Source of the DNA: Lepisosteus oculatus | Taxonomy: Eukaryota; Chordata; Actinopteri; Semionotiformes; Lepisosteidae | Direction: 5' to 3' | Assembly (NCBI RefSeq): GCF_040954835.1 | Contig: NC_090698.1 | Coordinates: 37,563,501-37,627,500 of the forward strand | Length of the DNA stretch: 64,000 bases | Shown: positions 36,421 to 48,042 of the stretch, piece by piece | Numbering within the stretch: position 1 is the first letter of the stretch | How the letters are laid out: each line of letters opens with the position of its first letter | The notes under the pieces: model-generated | Databases searched by the model: none | Seen by the model: only the letters and a program-made list of their open reading frames with translations | Told to the model about the DNA's origin: nothing | Program-made: the position numbers and the translations under genes

Positions 36421-38764
36421 CAATTGTTTGCTTGTGACTGGATATATAAATACAAACAAGTTTTTATCTTGGCCTAATATAATCAACAATTGCACATTTG
36501 TCAAACACCACGCGAGAAGAGGAAAAATAAATTTTAGATTTAAAAATATATTTTTTAGAAAATTAGCTCTCTTAATATATTCAAGCATCATAGTATTACT
36601 CCTTTGCACCTGCAATAAAATTTCGAAGTGGTTTTAGCTCGCTTCTGATATATGGCCGATTATCCTGCTACCCTCCCCTGAAATACTCAAACAGTTCTGC
36701 GATACCAGTAGGATACAGCCAACAATTCAGTTTTTCTTAGTTATTAAATTAAATTTTGCTGGCCATACTGTATATCATATGTTGAAAAAAACAAACAAAC
36801 ATTTCAAACACCAGTGAAGATAGATTTCAATATTGTTACAGTTTGGTTTCTTAAGTCTTGAATTGTTTTCGTCTTTAGCAGATGATACTTGTAGAGACAC
36901 AGCTAAATTATTAAAGTCTAAAATCATAACATTCGTATTCTGCTGAAAAAGAATATTAAAACAGTTATAGGCTGTAATAGACAGTTATAGAAAAAAAGAT
37001 CAAATTAAACCTCTTGTTACTGAAAAAAACAAAACCAGTGCAACTCTCTAGCTCTAGCAAGTGTTTACAAGCTCTAGCAAGGAAAATTCAAGCACCTTAG
37101 GAATTTTCGAATCTGTAGTTAATTTAACTGACCTAAAAGCCAGAAGCGGAAAGGAAGCTGTAACATACAGATGCCGCATCCAATTCAATACCTACAGTAC
37201 CTGGAAATCTTGAGCACTGTTTTAAAATGTTCCTTGCTATTAACCGTTCTCACTTTGTTTTTATGTGCACATTAATTGAAATACTCATTCTCTTCAAGGC
37301 TGCATCTAAGACACACTGGATCAGAATCAGATTACTACTGCTTGTTCAAAATATTTTAACATAAACTTCGAACGATGTCGCGTCTGATTACTCTCTATCC
37401 ACAATATGTGTAGTTTTGCCACAACAACGACTAAAAACACAATAGTAAATTAATTTACGTATCACCCTTTAAGATGTTGCATTAAATCCTACAATGCATA
37501 TTCTTTCCATTACGTGTATGTTTTATGCTTAAAAAATGTATATTTATGAGATGTCAGTCTGATGACACAATTTCAATTGTAGTGTTTTTCAACATTTTTA
37601 ACTTTAATTTAGCGGTAACCGGTGAGACTTGAAAAATCTCAAATTAGCTGATGATTTAGTAATGACTCGATGATAAATTGTGAATTACAAGCTGCTTTCT
37701 GTATTATATTGCTGGTGAATAGTTATTGCTTTGCCTGTAAATGTATTAATACGTAACATATACGTCTAACGGTTAAATTAAATATATATAGAACTTCATT
37801 TATATTAACGTGCGCCTTTTAAAGATCTTAAAATCTCGAAACTGATTTGAAACATGAAGTATTCCAAACTCAGAGGTTTTATGGTTTAGTTTTTTGCGTG
37901 TATGTTGATTGAAAGTTTGTATAGATAGAAACTTATAGCCTCTATAATGATAACAAATACAGTATTTGCAACAATTCAATTAGATGGATTAGATCAGCAT
38001 TTTCCTGTGGTTGTCTCATCCGCCGCTTTTGTAAAACCAACTAAATGTAACCAATCATGCGGACATCTGGATAAAGAAAAACAACTATCCCCTGTTCTCC
38101 TAATTCTATTGAAAACATAACAGCTGAATTAGCACATAATTTCGACTTTACTTTCATAAACGTCTAAAATGCACACACACAAACTTAAGGATCTTTCCCT
38201 GCAAACTGCTATTTGTGTGAAGATGGGGATTAAGTAATTGAATGTTCCTGAAAAACATTGCAAGGTAAACTCTCATAAATTATATAGTAAGAACAGCTCA
38301 TCACAGGTCAGGCGTCTTCAACTCAGGTTGTCCAGGAGTGACCCAGTCCAGTACAGCAGATTTTTTAGGTAGCCTTTAAGTCATCAATTCCTAAAGGCCT
38401 GGAACAATTAAACTATGATGAAGTAAACAGGTTGTGTATTCAACTGGTAATTTAGAGAATATTTTGAAATGATCAGATCATTTAAAATATATATATCAAA
38501 ATATCCTTCAATCCTCAAAGTACAGTGATTTTAATTCCCTTCATTACTTGCTTAATTTCTCAATTGCTTAAGCATTTGTGCCTAATATTCAAATATCAGG
38601 TGATTTAGGGTAACCTGTAAAACTAACTGGATTGAAGCTCTCTAGGACTATGTTTGAGACCCTAACATAGGTCCGCTAATTTTAATAAATTACATTTTTG
38701 AATCAAATTTAAACATCATACTTTCTATACTCTAAGAACTTATGAGCTTTCACAAGGTATGACA
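36421..38764. other. intergenic DNA, no feature recognised
   Basis: AT-rich with a few CpG-bearing patches just upstream of the distal RASGEF1B region. Open frames here are on both strands, overlapping and without splice context. No named repeat seen. Confidence 0.45.
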
Positions 38765-39080
38765 ACACCAAAGATGAAAGCATCATGGAGTGAAATTGTG
38801 GTTTAACCCACTTGGCTGAGGTTTGGCCTCCCGGCCATGGGGCAAGGAGACCAGGACCGCCATGCAGGATGACCGAGAGGTAGCTACAGAGGTGGATATG
38901 GGGTGGAAGTGGGATGCAAGAGACAAGCAAGAGAGAGAGAGGTACAGTAGGGAGCTCGTAGGAATTTATAGCGTTTGGGAGAGGAATTGATTGTCAGGAG
39001 CGATTGCTAATTTTTGACAGCTGAGTCTGATGAGCTTGGTTGTTGTCATCCCTCCTGAACTTTTGTTATAAACTCCATGA
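38765..39080 (+). repeat. interspersed repeat, same family as 2390-2720
   Basis: Contains TTAACCCACTTGGCTGAGG, GGCCATGGGGCAAGGAGACC and TTTTGTTATAAACTCCATGA, shared with the opposite-strand copy at the left end of the window. An AGAGAGAGAG tract lies at 38929-38940. Confidence 0.55.
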
Positions 39081-39156
39081 ATCAGTGGTAGTTTCAACAT
39101 TGGATTATGATGTTAGACACTAAGATCATCAGAATCAGGTTAATCATTTTGGTAAA

Positions 39157-39385
39157 GCTTTATTTGAATGTTGCTGCATAATGACTTCATAATCCCTTCA
39201 TAACTGCTACACAAGACGTTTTAATCACATGCATAATGCTTTATACAGACATGCTCAAATTACATGTGAGAATAAGAGGTCATGGCATTTGTTTTAGCAT
39301 CATTTATAGTGATTGGTACTAACATCATGTGTAGCAGATATGAAGGGATTATGAAGTTGTTATGCAGCAACATTCAAATTAAGCA
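39157..39385. mobile_element. MITE with terminal inverted repeats of about 55 bp
   Basis: The left end TTATTTGAATGTTGCTGCAT...CTTCATAATCCCTTCATA...CTGCTACA (39160-39212) is repeated in reverse complement at the right end (39328-39383) with only a few mismatches. Total about 230 bp and no coding capacity. This structure fits a non-autonomous DNA transposon; a target duplication was not evident. Confidence 0.75.
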
Positions 39386-40539
39386 GTACTGTTGAATGTT
39401 GTATTTCAGGTGATCTCATGTGCCACATTTATTGTACAGTAAATCCTTTCCATTTACTCAGTGAAGGTTTTGGTTTATTTTGTTACCTATGCTATTTGAC
39501 AATTCCAGAAAGGCTGCATGCAACCAACTAAGCACACAAGATTCCTCAATATTCAGGAATGAAAGTCCCTAAAGAAATCAACATCAACATTCAAAATGGA
39601 AATAGCAATTTCTTAATGACTGCTTCCTCCTTTTTTCAGCTGGGTAACAACTATGTTCACACCTACTTCTTTAGCCCACCAAGCAAGCATAATTATGGCA
39701 CCATTTACATATTCACACCTGTACTGCAAGAGACTCAAGCAATGGTCCAAAGCAGGGTCAATAACAAGTATGCAACATGTTGGTGGAGGAAAAAAGGTTT
39801 CACTTAATTTGATTAGATATATTCTAGATAGTGATAATACCCAATTATACGTTTAAAAGACTCTCATCATAAAATGTAACTGTAATCATAGATGAAAGTG
39901 CTAGATAACTGCTATGGAGAACTACTGAAAATAAACAAGTCAGGAACAGTGAAAAAAGAAAACAATCATACACAATTATATACAAAAAGCTCAAAGGCAA
40001 CAGTTACAACAAACAAATCCAGAGCGATAGAGAATAAAGAATATATATATAGACAACACAACTGTCCACAGATTTTCATCATTACATAAGATGTAAGTTG
40101 CATAATGATTCAGAATTCACCTTTCCAATGAAGATGTAAATTAAGAAAGCCAACCAATGCCAGGCAGACCTATAGATGGTTAGAAAAGACCTATAGATGT
40201 GTGTGCTATTGTAAAAAGAGTATTAGAGGAGGCATTTCAAATTGTACATCTTTATTAAGTAGCATTACACAGATTTCCTCATGGACTTAGTGTATAATAG
40301 AAGCAGAGATTCTTAAGTCAGCCACTTCTTTGACAAGAAACCTATCAATTAAGCATATTTATCGTTTTCTGTACAATTTCGATAATGCTGATAATGTGGT
40401 TACAATCACAACCCAAAGCAGAGAAAATAAGATTAACCTGATGAATTGTAAGTTTACGATATTATAGTAAATTATACTTATATTACCATATTATGCTATA
40501 TTTATAATAAAAAATGTATAATTTAACTTATCCCAGGCT

Positions 40540-40830
40540 CATAAGAACAAAACAAATGACAGAGCATTCTGGGCCATCTAGCTTGCTTGGGTATCAACAC
40601 CTGATCCATCAAGGTATCCTGGTTAACTTTTTAAATACCTTTTAAGATCTGAATATTATCTAATATTTCCCTTCTAAAATGATTTAGTTCCTTTACATTT
40701 CATTGTATGACATTCCTTTGAGACCCGGTTTAATTATATTTCCTCTTAGATTTCCAGTGTAGTAGTATCCTTTTTGTAAAGTGGTGAACTGTACAAAAAC
40801 TTTCTTAAATATGATCTTAGTAGTGTGTAT
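40540..40830 (+). repeat. decayed interspersed repeat
   Basis: Starts ATAAGAACAAAACAAATGAC with GGGCCATCTAGCTTGCTTGG, then CATTCCTTTGAGACC and TTTTTGTAAAGTGGTGAACTG. I associate these words with an old dispersed repeat of fish and other vertebrates; class not certain. Confidence 0.35.
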
Positions 40831-40879
40831 ATTTTAGTATTATTTATTTTAAGGTTAGTTTTGTAAAATTTTTTCCCAG

Positions 40880-41100
40880 GGCTCTTGTGTCTTGCAACAG
40901 TCCAAAGACATGCTTGTACGTTAATTGACTTCAGTAAATTTGACACTGGTGTAAGTATGGGATTCTGTGTCTTCCCTACAATGGATTGGTGTCCTGTCCA
41001 GGGTGTATCCCGCCTTGTGCCAATTGCTCGCCATATTAGGCTCTGGCTCCCCCGTGATCCTATACTGGATGAAATGCTTTAGAAAACTGATGGATGGGAA
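40880..41100 (+). repeat. fish interspersed repeat, 3' half
   Basis: CAACAGTCCAAAGACATGCT, TGTCCAGGGTGTATCCCGCC, TTGTGCCAATTGC and a GATGGATGGG end match the copy at 21235-21420. Confidence 0.7.
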
Positions 41101-41109
41101 ATATCCACT

Positions 41110-43020
41110 CAATTAATAATTGTCAATTATGTCAAAGCAATAACTGCTGTATCCACATAGGAGAAAAAGGATGCGATAGGCTCCTCTAATGTATCCACCC
41201 ATCAAACTGTTCATCTTTTGACATTACAAGCTCCACGGAATAATACAGTAGCTCCTGCTACACTGACTGTATGATGCCTTTTGGGGAATCCCAATCGCAG
41301 TTAGCTGATGGCAGTACTGAAGCTAAACTTCATTACATCTGGATCAGAACTCAGCTTTGAGATTTGCTCATTTAGCCACAAAGGACCCACCACATAAGTT
41401 TTTGTTACATTTCTAGCATTGCATTATAAGTACTTTAGATCATGTTTTCCCTTTAATCTATTCCATTTTAAATGGAAAAAATCTAGGTTTTTATCTACTG
41501 TAGGGCTTCCCACCTTCCTTTGTAGTTGAACATTTAAATGCAAATCATTTACCCTGTAGAGATAGTAGTTGCAGTAGAAAGTATTTCAGTGATGTAGGAA
41601 AAATATTCCTTGGCACATAAAATCCTCAGCCAAACATCATGGATATGGTTAGCATCTTTACCCGTAGGCCTTCACTTGCAGTGATGTCATCTACTTAGAT
41701 ATGATGCTGGAATACTACCTAGCACATTTTACTGTATTGTAAACTGTACTTGCTGTATACCTGAACATTCAGTTCCCACCAAGCATCACTTTTATCTAGT
41801 TGTATTCTAAATGCTTTTGCATCCACAACAAGCAGAGTGCTGCAGTTTTGGGTGTTGCTTCCACCAATGCCCACCTCCCAACATTTTCCCCTTCAATTCC
41901 TTCTTCTCAAGTGTTCGGTCAGCTTCAAATGTAGACCTCCATGAACTGGTCTCTTATTAATGCATGAGTTTCTTGTTTTTCTGGTACACTCAACCTGGTA
42001 TCAACCTTTGAACTGTAGTATATATTAGCTATGACACTTGATTCACCTATTTTGTAAGAAAATCATGGAAAAGTATTCTAAAACTGCAGCTATTATATGA
42101 AAAGCAACCAATTATAATCACCATGTTACACCAAATTTCAAAAACAAACATCTAAGATAAAAAATACATTCAATGTGTTTCTATGTTGTAGTAGACCAAA
42201 AAGTATTTAATAATGGTACAAAAATGTACAAAACCACCAGTTTTAAAAACTTGCAGATACATTTTTATTGTATGCTTATGTAGTATATACATAATGACAC
42301 TTTAGAAACACAACATTTTCAGTTATTGAAATGAAATCATGTTATCAAGTTAATAAAAAGTTACTAACATTTCAACACTTATAAGAAAGTGACTGTGATA
42401 AACCAATAGGAAATGTTAAGAGTTTACTTCACTCTACTGCATTCCTTGTTCATTCCTGAGTATAAAACGACAAAAACCACAGCAACACATCATTGTATAA
42501 AATGTGTGACAAAGGTCCTGTATCTGCATAAAATGATCAGAAGCGGTTTGATTTCTAAATTTAGATTTGACATTTCCTATTGTCGATTTGAAATATTTTA
42601 CACTTTGGCTATGTGTGACAACAAGGGAAAATGAAAAAGGACACTTTTTCATTGAATAAATACAATGAAAAAGGACCCGCCAAGCCCATTCATTGAGCAA
42701 TTCACTGACACACAGCCCACAGTGGTTATAAAGGAGAATTAGTCTTAAGGAAACTTATGAGAATTAGAATTAGTCATTGATTCACTGGGAATCAAAAGAA
42801 CTCTGACCAACAAATGTCAACCACACTCCTAATTAGATATTTAAATATTGCTGTGGTTGGTGTATATCTACTGTATGCTATTGTACTTGCACTCTTTATG
42901 TCTTTACACGCTAGGCATGGATCACTTGCATAAGGGCACCTAGCTTGATCATACCATGGGGACCATATTATATGACTTTCAAACAATTTTGTCAGTGATA
43001 TTTTTAATCTCAAATTTAAA
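41110..43020. other. intergenic DNA, no gene recognised
   Basis: No splice-consistent coding segments. Some pieces near 41600-41950 look like old repeat sequence, but I cannot assign them. Confidence 0.4.
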
Positions 43021-43029
43021 ACATATTCA

Positions 43030-43280
43030 TCTGGACTTTTAGGATAAGATCACTTTATTGGCCATATACAATTTCTTGCATTAGAAATTTGTCTTTTTTC
43101 CCATGAGACACACAGGCAGGGAAAGAAGCCTGGGGTCAGCATGCGGGGTCAGCCATTTATACAGTGCCCCTGGAGCAGTTGGGGTTAAGGGCCTTGTTCA
43201 AGGGCCAAACAGAATAGGATTCCTCTGCCAGCCGCAGGCACAGATCCTTAGCCACGGGGCCACTGCGCCGCTCTTTTTTT
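43030..43280 (+). repeat. fish interspersed repeat (TTATTGGCCATATACAATTTC family)
   Basis: Has the words CACTTTATTGGCCATATAC, CCATGAGACACACAGGCAGG, GTGCCCCTGGAGCAGTTGGG, GTTAAGGGCCTTGTTCAAGG and a CCACTGCGCCGCTC end. I recognise this as a dispersed repeat common in fish; class uncertain. It ends about 200 bp from the Myb/SANT gene's stop, near its 3' UTR. Confidence 0.55.
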
Positions 43281-43476
43281 ATAGTTTGACTCTAAATCTT
43301 TACCTTGTTGGATGGTTAACCTTTATTTGTAGTTGTGTTTCTAAAGAGTTTGAGTATATTTATATATTCAACTTAAGTTTGCATAAAATAGCACATAGTT
43401 CTAGAATAGTTTTCTAGAACAAGCCTTTCTAATGTTGTTTATCATGGGAAGAACTACAAAAATACTACTGTTAATG

Positions 43477-43853
43477 TCAAGGTCGTGGTGGAGGTGTGGT
43501 GGAGCGGTGGCTGCACTGACATTCAGTGGTCTTGTGAAAACTTGTTAAGAGCTGCAAGACTCTGAACTCGTGCTCCATACGCGCTCTCTCCAGACGGGCC
43601 TCGCGCTCTGCTGCTTCTCGCTGACGCTGCTCCTCATACTCCAGCCATCGCCTTTGCAACTCCTGCTGCCAGCGAGCCTGTTCCTGTCGCTGATTCTCCA
43701 AATGCAGCATGAACTGCCGAGATTCAGTAACAAAACTCTGAAAACAGTCTGCCATGTATTTTATTACTGGCTCCAGAGAGTGCCTTGTGCAACTCTGATG
43801 GTGTTGGACTGGAGTAGAAACCTTTGGAGGAGTTTCATCTTCAGCAGGTTCTG
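43477..43853 (-). CDS. Myb/SANT-like gene coding exon 3 (coiled coil)
   Basis: The acceptor TTTTGTTGCAG is followed by 377 nt ending in TGA at 43477-43479. It encodes EPAEDETPPKVSTPV, then the charged coiled coil, then a Ser/Thr/Pro-rich end (STTPPPRP). A candidate poly(A) signal is at 43323-43328 (AATAAA, minus). Confidence 0.82.
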
Positions 43854-46527
43854 CTGCAACAAAATGATAACCTATTCACTATATTAGAAAATACACAAAC
43901 CATTATACTCATTAAACAATTTTTCATTTTGTTAATCATCTGTATATCAAAGAGAAATGTGCATGAGTGCATACCAGGTGGAGAACTTACATCCCTTACA
44001 TATTCTGCATAGCTATTTCCCAATACACTTTTAATAGTGAATATTTGTTTCAAGTAACAGATCTCTGGTATCTGCTTTGCTCAGATATAAAATAGCTAAA
44101 GCACTCTTTATATTTTAACAATCAGATCACCGATTCAAAATCAACACAATTGAACATACAAAGTTCAGTAAATGTAAAACAACACTTCCTCCACATACAC
44201 TGAGCATCCACGAGAAAACAAACATTTAGAAAAATATGTAGAAATTCTTACTTGATGGCATTGTAAAATTTGGTGGCTCCACAGAAGCTGATGGACTCTC
44301 TCTAGATTCATTCTGAGAAAAGCTGTTGTTACTTAATTCAAATTCATCACTGGATTCACCATTTTCCTCTTCCCTTTTGATGTCATATTTCAGTTGAAAT
44401 AGTTGACTATTTGCAGCACATCGTCCTAAAACCGCATCCATTTCTGCATAGTACCTGAAACTGCTTGGTTGTTTCCCATCTACACCACTCTGGAGCTTTG
44501 CTTTCACATAGTTAGCTTTCAATGTCTTCACTCTCAATCTGCACTGATGGGCAGTTCTAGCAAAGCCCATTTGTGTCATGCGGGCTGCAAGATGCTTGAA
44601 AACATGCGTGTTCCGTAAGCTCTCGGAAAGACTCCTCTGCACACTATCCTCACTCCAGGCACGTATTAAGACCCGGGTCTCTTCCTCTGACCAGTTGACC
44701 GCACGTTCAGTCACTTTCTTTCCTACATAATGACATTCAAAAAAATAAATAAGGAATAGTTCACTTCCTAGAAAATATTTTACATAAACTATACATTAAA
44801 CAGAATACCACAAATCAATGTCAGCTCTTGGTGAGCCCCTGGTATTTAATTACAGACTGAGTATAAATACACTATTCTGAATATTTGGTTCCTTCAGGTC
44901 AAAGATATAATGCAGTTTAGTGTAATTTTAATAAAATCATGCTTTACGTACACTAAATGCTTCCTTGTGTGCCTTACAGGGGTTTACAGAACAATGTTTC
45001 GATACAGTAAGCAATAAATACTACAAAATATTATGATATACAATGTACAGTATTTTAGAAACAGTGTTTCACTCGCTCTTCTAAGTCATCAGTGCTGAAG
45101 ACAAAAGCTTTGTATCCAAATTTATTATATGTTCAGAAACCTGGTAAAAAAACACTTTTCTGCATTTTTTAAACCAATTTTGATTTAGATGGGCTTAAGT
45201 ACTTATTAACTATCAATAAAACACTGGCAGATTTTATTTTTTGTACTTCAAAGTTCAACTAACCTCTGAATTATTTCCATTTAATTTACTTCTATCATTT
45301 GCACTTAGTCTTTAATACCATATTCTGCATCATATCACTTTTCAACATACTTGTTTAAGTACATATGGCATAAAATCTGTGCTAAAGAGCTTTATCTGAA
45401 ATATAGTGCACATCACAAAAAAAACCATGAAAATAAGAAATGCACCAATTTCTTGACATTTAATCAAAGTACCTTTACTATATATGAAATTGTATCACCT
45501 GTGGAAACCAATGCAAGCTAAGCTCTGACAAACTATCGAGTGTGCAACATGGGACCAGGAATATGGTTAACAAGAGGAAGAATCAAATCTGGGATGACAA
45601 TTTAGTGCAGCCAAAAAAACCAAGACAGAATTTCTTTGGACTGTGGAAAGAAACTGGAGCACCTGGAAAAACACCCATGCTTCCACTTTGACAACATGCA
45701 AACTCCACACAAAAATAGCAGCCATAACCACGACGCCACCGTCGTAAATTACAGTACAAATATATTAATGTAGAGCCGTAAACTAAGTGCTTTATAATTC
45801 ATAGGCATCTTCTCTCCATTAATACCAAACTCTTTTTTAACTTTGTCATAATTATATCCTTTCACATGGCATCGAACTAAAAGTGAACTAACACACTGAA
45901 GTGTTTAATGAACACATTTAATGCAGTAATACTTCAGATTAAGTGTTCATACAAAGCGAAACGGTTTAATTATACATCGCATTAGAAATCTAGAATGCTT
46001 CATCCAGTTTAAACTTGCTTAAATAATTCATATTCACAGATATTTTTATTCAGCAACGCACAAACTGCACAATAAACACAAAATAAATTAACACTGATTT
46101 AAAGGTTATGTATTAAGAATAATGCAAGTAGAATGTTAAAATACACATGGCGTGACGTCTTTTCTTAAACATGCATTTGCTGTATCTGAATTACTACACC
46201 GATTCACAGCGAACAGTCTGTTGTAACAGATTTAAGTCAGAATTCTTTTCGTTTACTAGATGCTGTTAAACTATAAAATAAAACTAAACTGAATGCACTG
46301 CTTGTTTACAAATCGATAATATTAATAAATACACTCTATCAACACAATAAAACTACGCTTATCTATATGTTTTGCAGAGCTCCTTTTCTCACACCATTCT
46401 GTCCAATTCTTTAATCTTTATCTGAAGCTTCATGCAGAATAAAATCAAATCACAATTGCCCACTACATAGCCCTTCTTCTGAAAACTTACTTTTAGATGA
46501 AGTTGAAACGGAGTTTAAAGAATTCAT
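43477..46527 (-). CDS. Myb/SANT-like (trihelix) DNA-binding protein, three exons
   Basis: Coding exons are 46491-46527, 44252-44722 and 43477-43853: 885 nt, 294 residues plus stop, with GTAAGT and GTAAGA donors and compatible phases. Residues about 22-135 form a Myb/SANT-like (Myb_DNA-bind_4) domain: W23 in NWSEEETRVLIRAW, then ARTAHQCRLRVKTLKANYVK and a closing FRYYAEMDAVLG. This is the trihelix fold shared with PIF/Harbinger-derived host proteins such as MSANTD and NAIF1. An acidic, serine-rich linker follows. Residues about 212-275 are a strongly charged predicted coiled coil (RWQQELQRRWLEYEEQRQRE), probably for oligomerisation. Residues 12-15 (KRKK), formed across the first splice junction, look like a nuclear localisation signal. 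Likely a nuclear DNA-binding protein or transcription regulator. I do not recognise its orthologue, so no symbol is given. The gene is intact and spliced, which argues against an active transposon ORF. Confidence 0.8.
44252..44722 (-). CDS. Myb/SANT-like gene coding exon 2 (DNA-binding domain)
   Basis: 471 nt between acceptor ATTATGTAG and donor GTAAGA. It holds the whole trihelix domain and the acidic Ser-rich linker (EEENGESSDEFE, ESRESPSAS). A start within this exon would have to be the GTG at 44712-44714, so the upstream ATG exon is preferred. Confidence 0.82.
45620..45760 (-). repeat. fish interspersed repeat (minus) in a Myb/SANT-gene intron
   Basis: TTTCTTTGGACTGTGGAAAG, GCAAACTCCACACAAAAA and nearby words are the reverse complement of the 5'-central part of the family at 4490 and 49345. 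Confidence 0.5.
46491..46527 (-). CDS. Myb/SANT-like gene coding exon 1
   Basis: The ATG at 46525-46527 opens 12 codons plus one base (MNSLNSVSTSSK and A) before a GTAAGT donor. The base left over fits the acceptor phase of the next exon exactly. CpG-rich sequence immediately upstream (46570-46630) is a plausible promoter. Confidence 0.65.
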
Positions 46528-46559
46528 CGTTGCAATATTCATTCTGCATTAAAAAGCGT

Positions 46560-46640
46560 GTAACCAACCCCTCTGTGTTTGGATCCTTCGTTTCCGGTTT
46601 GAGCGCTGCGTGCAACGTCATCGGGAGCAAGTCAGCAATA
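46560..46640 (-). promoter_or_regulatory. CpG-rich upstream region of the Myb/SANT-like gene
   Basis: A short stretch with several CpG and GC-rich words (GAGCGCTGCGTGCAACG, CATCGGGAG) directly upstream of the predicted first exon, against an AT-rich background. Its position and composition suggest the core promoter; no TATA box was identified. Confidence 0.35.
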
Positions 46641-47099
46641 ATTCCACAGGCTGCATGTGTAAACCCTACAGCAGCAGATGTTGAAGAGCCAACTTTTTAT
46701 CTTAATAATCTCTCTGTTTATATTAATTTCTTTGTCATGTTACCTTTTTAAATCGGTTTCGTATCAATTCACTCCAGTTTAGTCCATCATTGCCAAGCAT
46801 TTGAAAATGTGTTTTGTTAAAGATGTTTGTAATTAGGCCTATTTTAAGAATAGCTACAGAGACGTCTAGTCTGTAGAAGTCAGGAGAGTAAAGCACCCAA
46901 CCTAAAAATAAAAATTAGCAGGAAGTCTTCTGTTTCTTTAAACAAAAACTCTTAGTTATAAACAAATGTAGAATAGTGCACTACAGCGGCTGTCAGAGCA
47001 GTTAATTTCATGGACTAGTCCTATTGTGGCTACTGTGCCTACAAAGAATAGTTGATCATTTTTTCCCAAAGATAACTGTATTAGTATCTAAAAACTATT

Positions 47100-47141
47100 C
47101 AGACCATCCACTATACTTCGAATAGAGTGCTGGATGGTCTG
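47100..47141. repeat. 42-nt hairpin
   Basis: CAGACCATCCA (47100-47110) pairs with TGGATGGTCTG (47131-47141), and CTAT/ATAG inside can extend the stem around CTTCG. Could be the centre of a small transposon or a structured RNA. Confidence 0.6.
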
Positions 47142-47354
47142 AGGAGTCAGAGAAGTTGAAAAGTGATGTTCAATCTAAATTATTGTCTTTGAAAAGACGG
47201 TGTTAAAATGTAATGTGATACTGTATTTTGTGTTGTGTTTTATACACTATTCACACATTATTCCCATAAAATTGTGTAAAAAAATGTTTGTACAGTTTTA
47301 TGATTAATGAAAAACTAAAAACATAGAAACAAGTTACATATCATCATAGTTTCC

Positions 47355-47635
47355 ATAACCAACTTGGCCTGGAGCTTATCCCCAAGGCTGAATACACCCT
47401 GAATGGGATTCCACTCCACCAGTCTACACCAGAACCAATTTTTGTATAGAGGCCAACTAATCTACCAGCGTATTTTGGAATTATGGGAGGAAACCAAAGC
47501 ACCCAGAGGAGACCCCTGTGAACTCAAGGAAAACTGCAAATGGTGAAAATGGCACCCAAGGAATTGAACCTAGGGCTCCAGCACTCCAAGGGAGGAATAC
47601 TTACCACTCTGCCACTCTCCACCCTAATTACATGA
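47355..47635 (-). repeat. fish interspersed repeat (minus)
   Basis: GCTTATCCCCAAGGCTGAAT, AGGAAACCAAAGCACCCAGA, AACTGCAAATGGTGAAAATG, GGAATTGAACCTAGGGCTCC and ACCACTCTGCCACTCTCCACC are a diverged reverse-complement copy of the GGGTTC...TCCTGG family, carrying the tRNA-like B-box word. Confidence 0.5.
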
Positions 47636-47786
47636 TATAAGGATAATTTCCTTAACATTTTCATGACTGTTAAACTTGAAAAAGTATTTGTATCCATTTA
47701 AGCAGTTAGCTTGTTCTACTTACCAAATGATACATGCATCAGAGTAAAGAACGTATATAACCTTTGCAGGACAGTCAAATACCTGG

Positions 47787-48042
47787 GGTTAATATTGTAG
47801 CGCTCTCGGGTTCACGTGGGTATGCGCCCTCAATGCTGCTGCCTTAGGCCAGCTTCCCAATGCTGGGGACTCAAACCCGGGCCTCCAGCATCACTCAACA
47901 GGGACCCAGCTAGCTGAGCTAAAGGGAATTCTCCCCTCAGCCCGACAGCTGCGGTCCCTGCAATTCACAGGGAAGGGTGGTGACATCACCGTGCTGGTAA
48001 GCCAGCTCCACAACCTCTAATGTCGACCGTATGCGTTACAAT
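47787..48042 (-). repeat. tRNA-like element with short terminal inverted repeats
   Basis: On the minus strand TTAGCTCAGCTAGCTGGG is a good tRNA A box and GGGTTTGAGTCCC, about 30 nt further, a good B box, so a Pol III promoter is readable. The ends TGTAGCGC (left) and GCGTTACA (right) are imperfect inverted repeats. G+C-rich island in AT-rich DNA. No complete tRNA cloverleaf was assigned, so it is called a tRNA-derived repeat. Confidence 0.5.

Noticed and set aside
44226..44714. Start of the Myb/SANT-like protein at 44714
   Set aside because: That codon is GTG. The frame extends to an acceptor at 44722, and an upstream ATG exon with matching phase exists.
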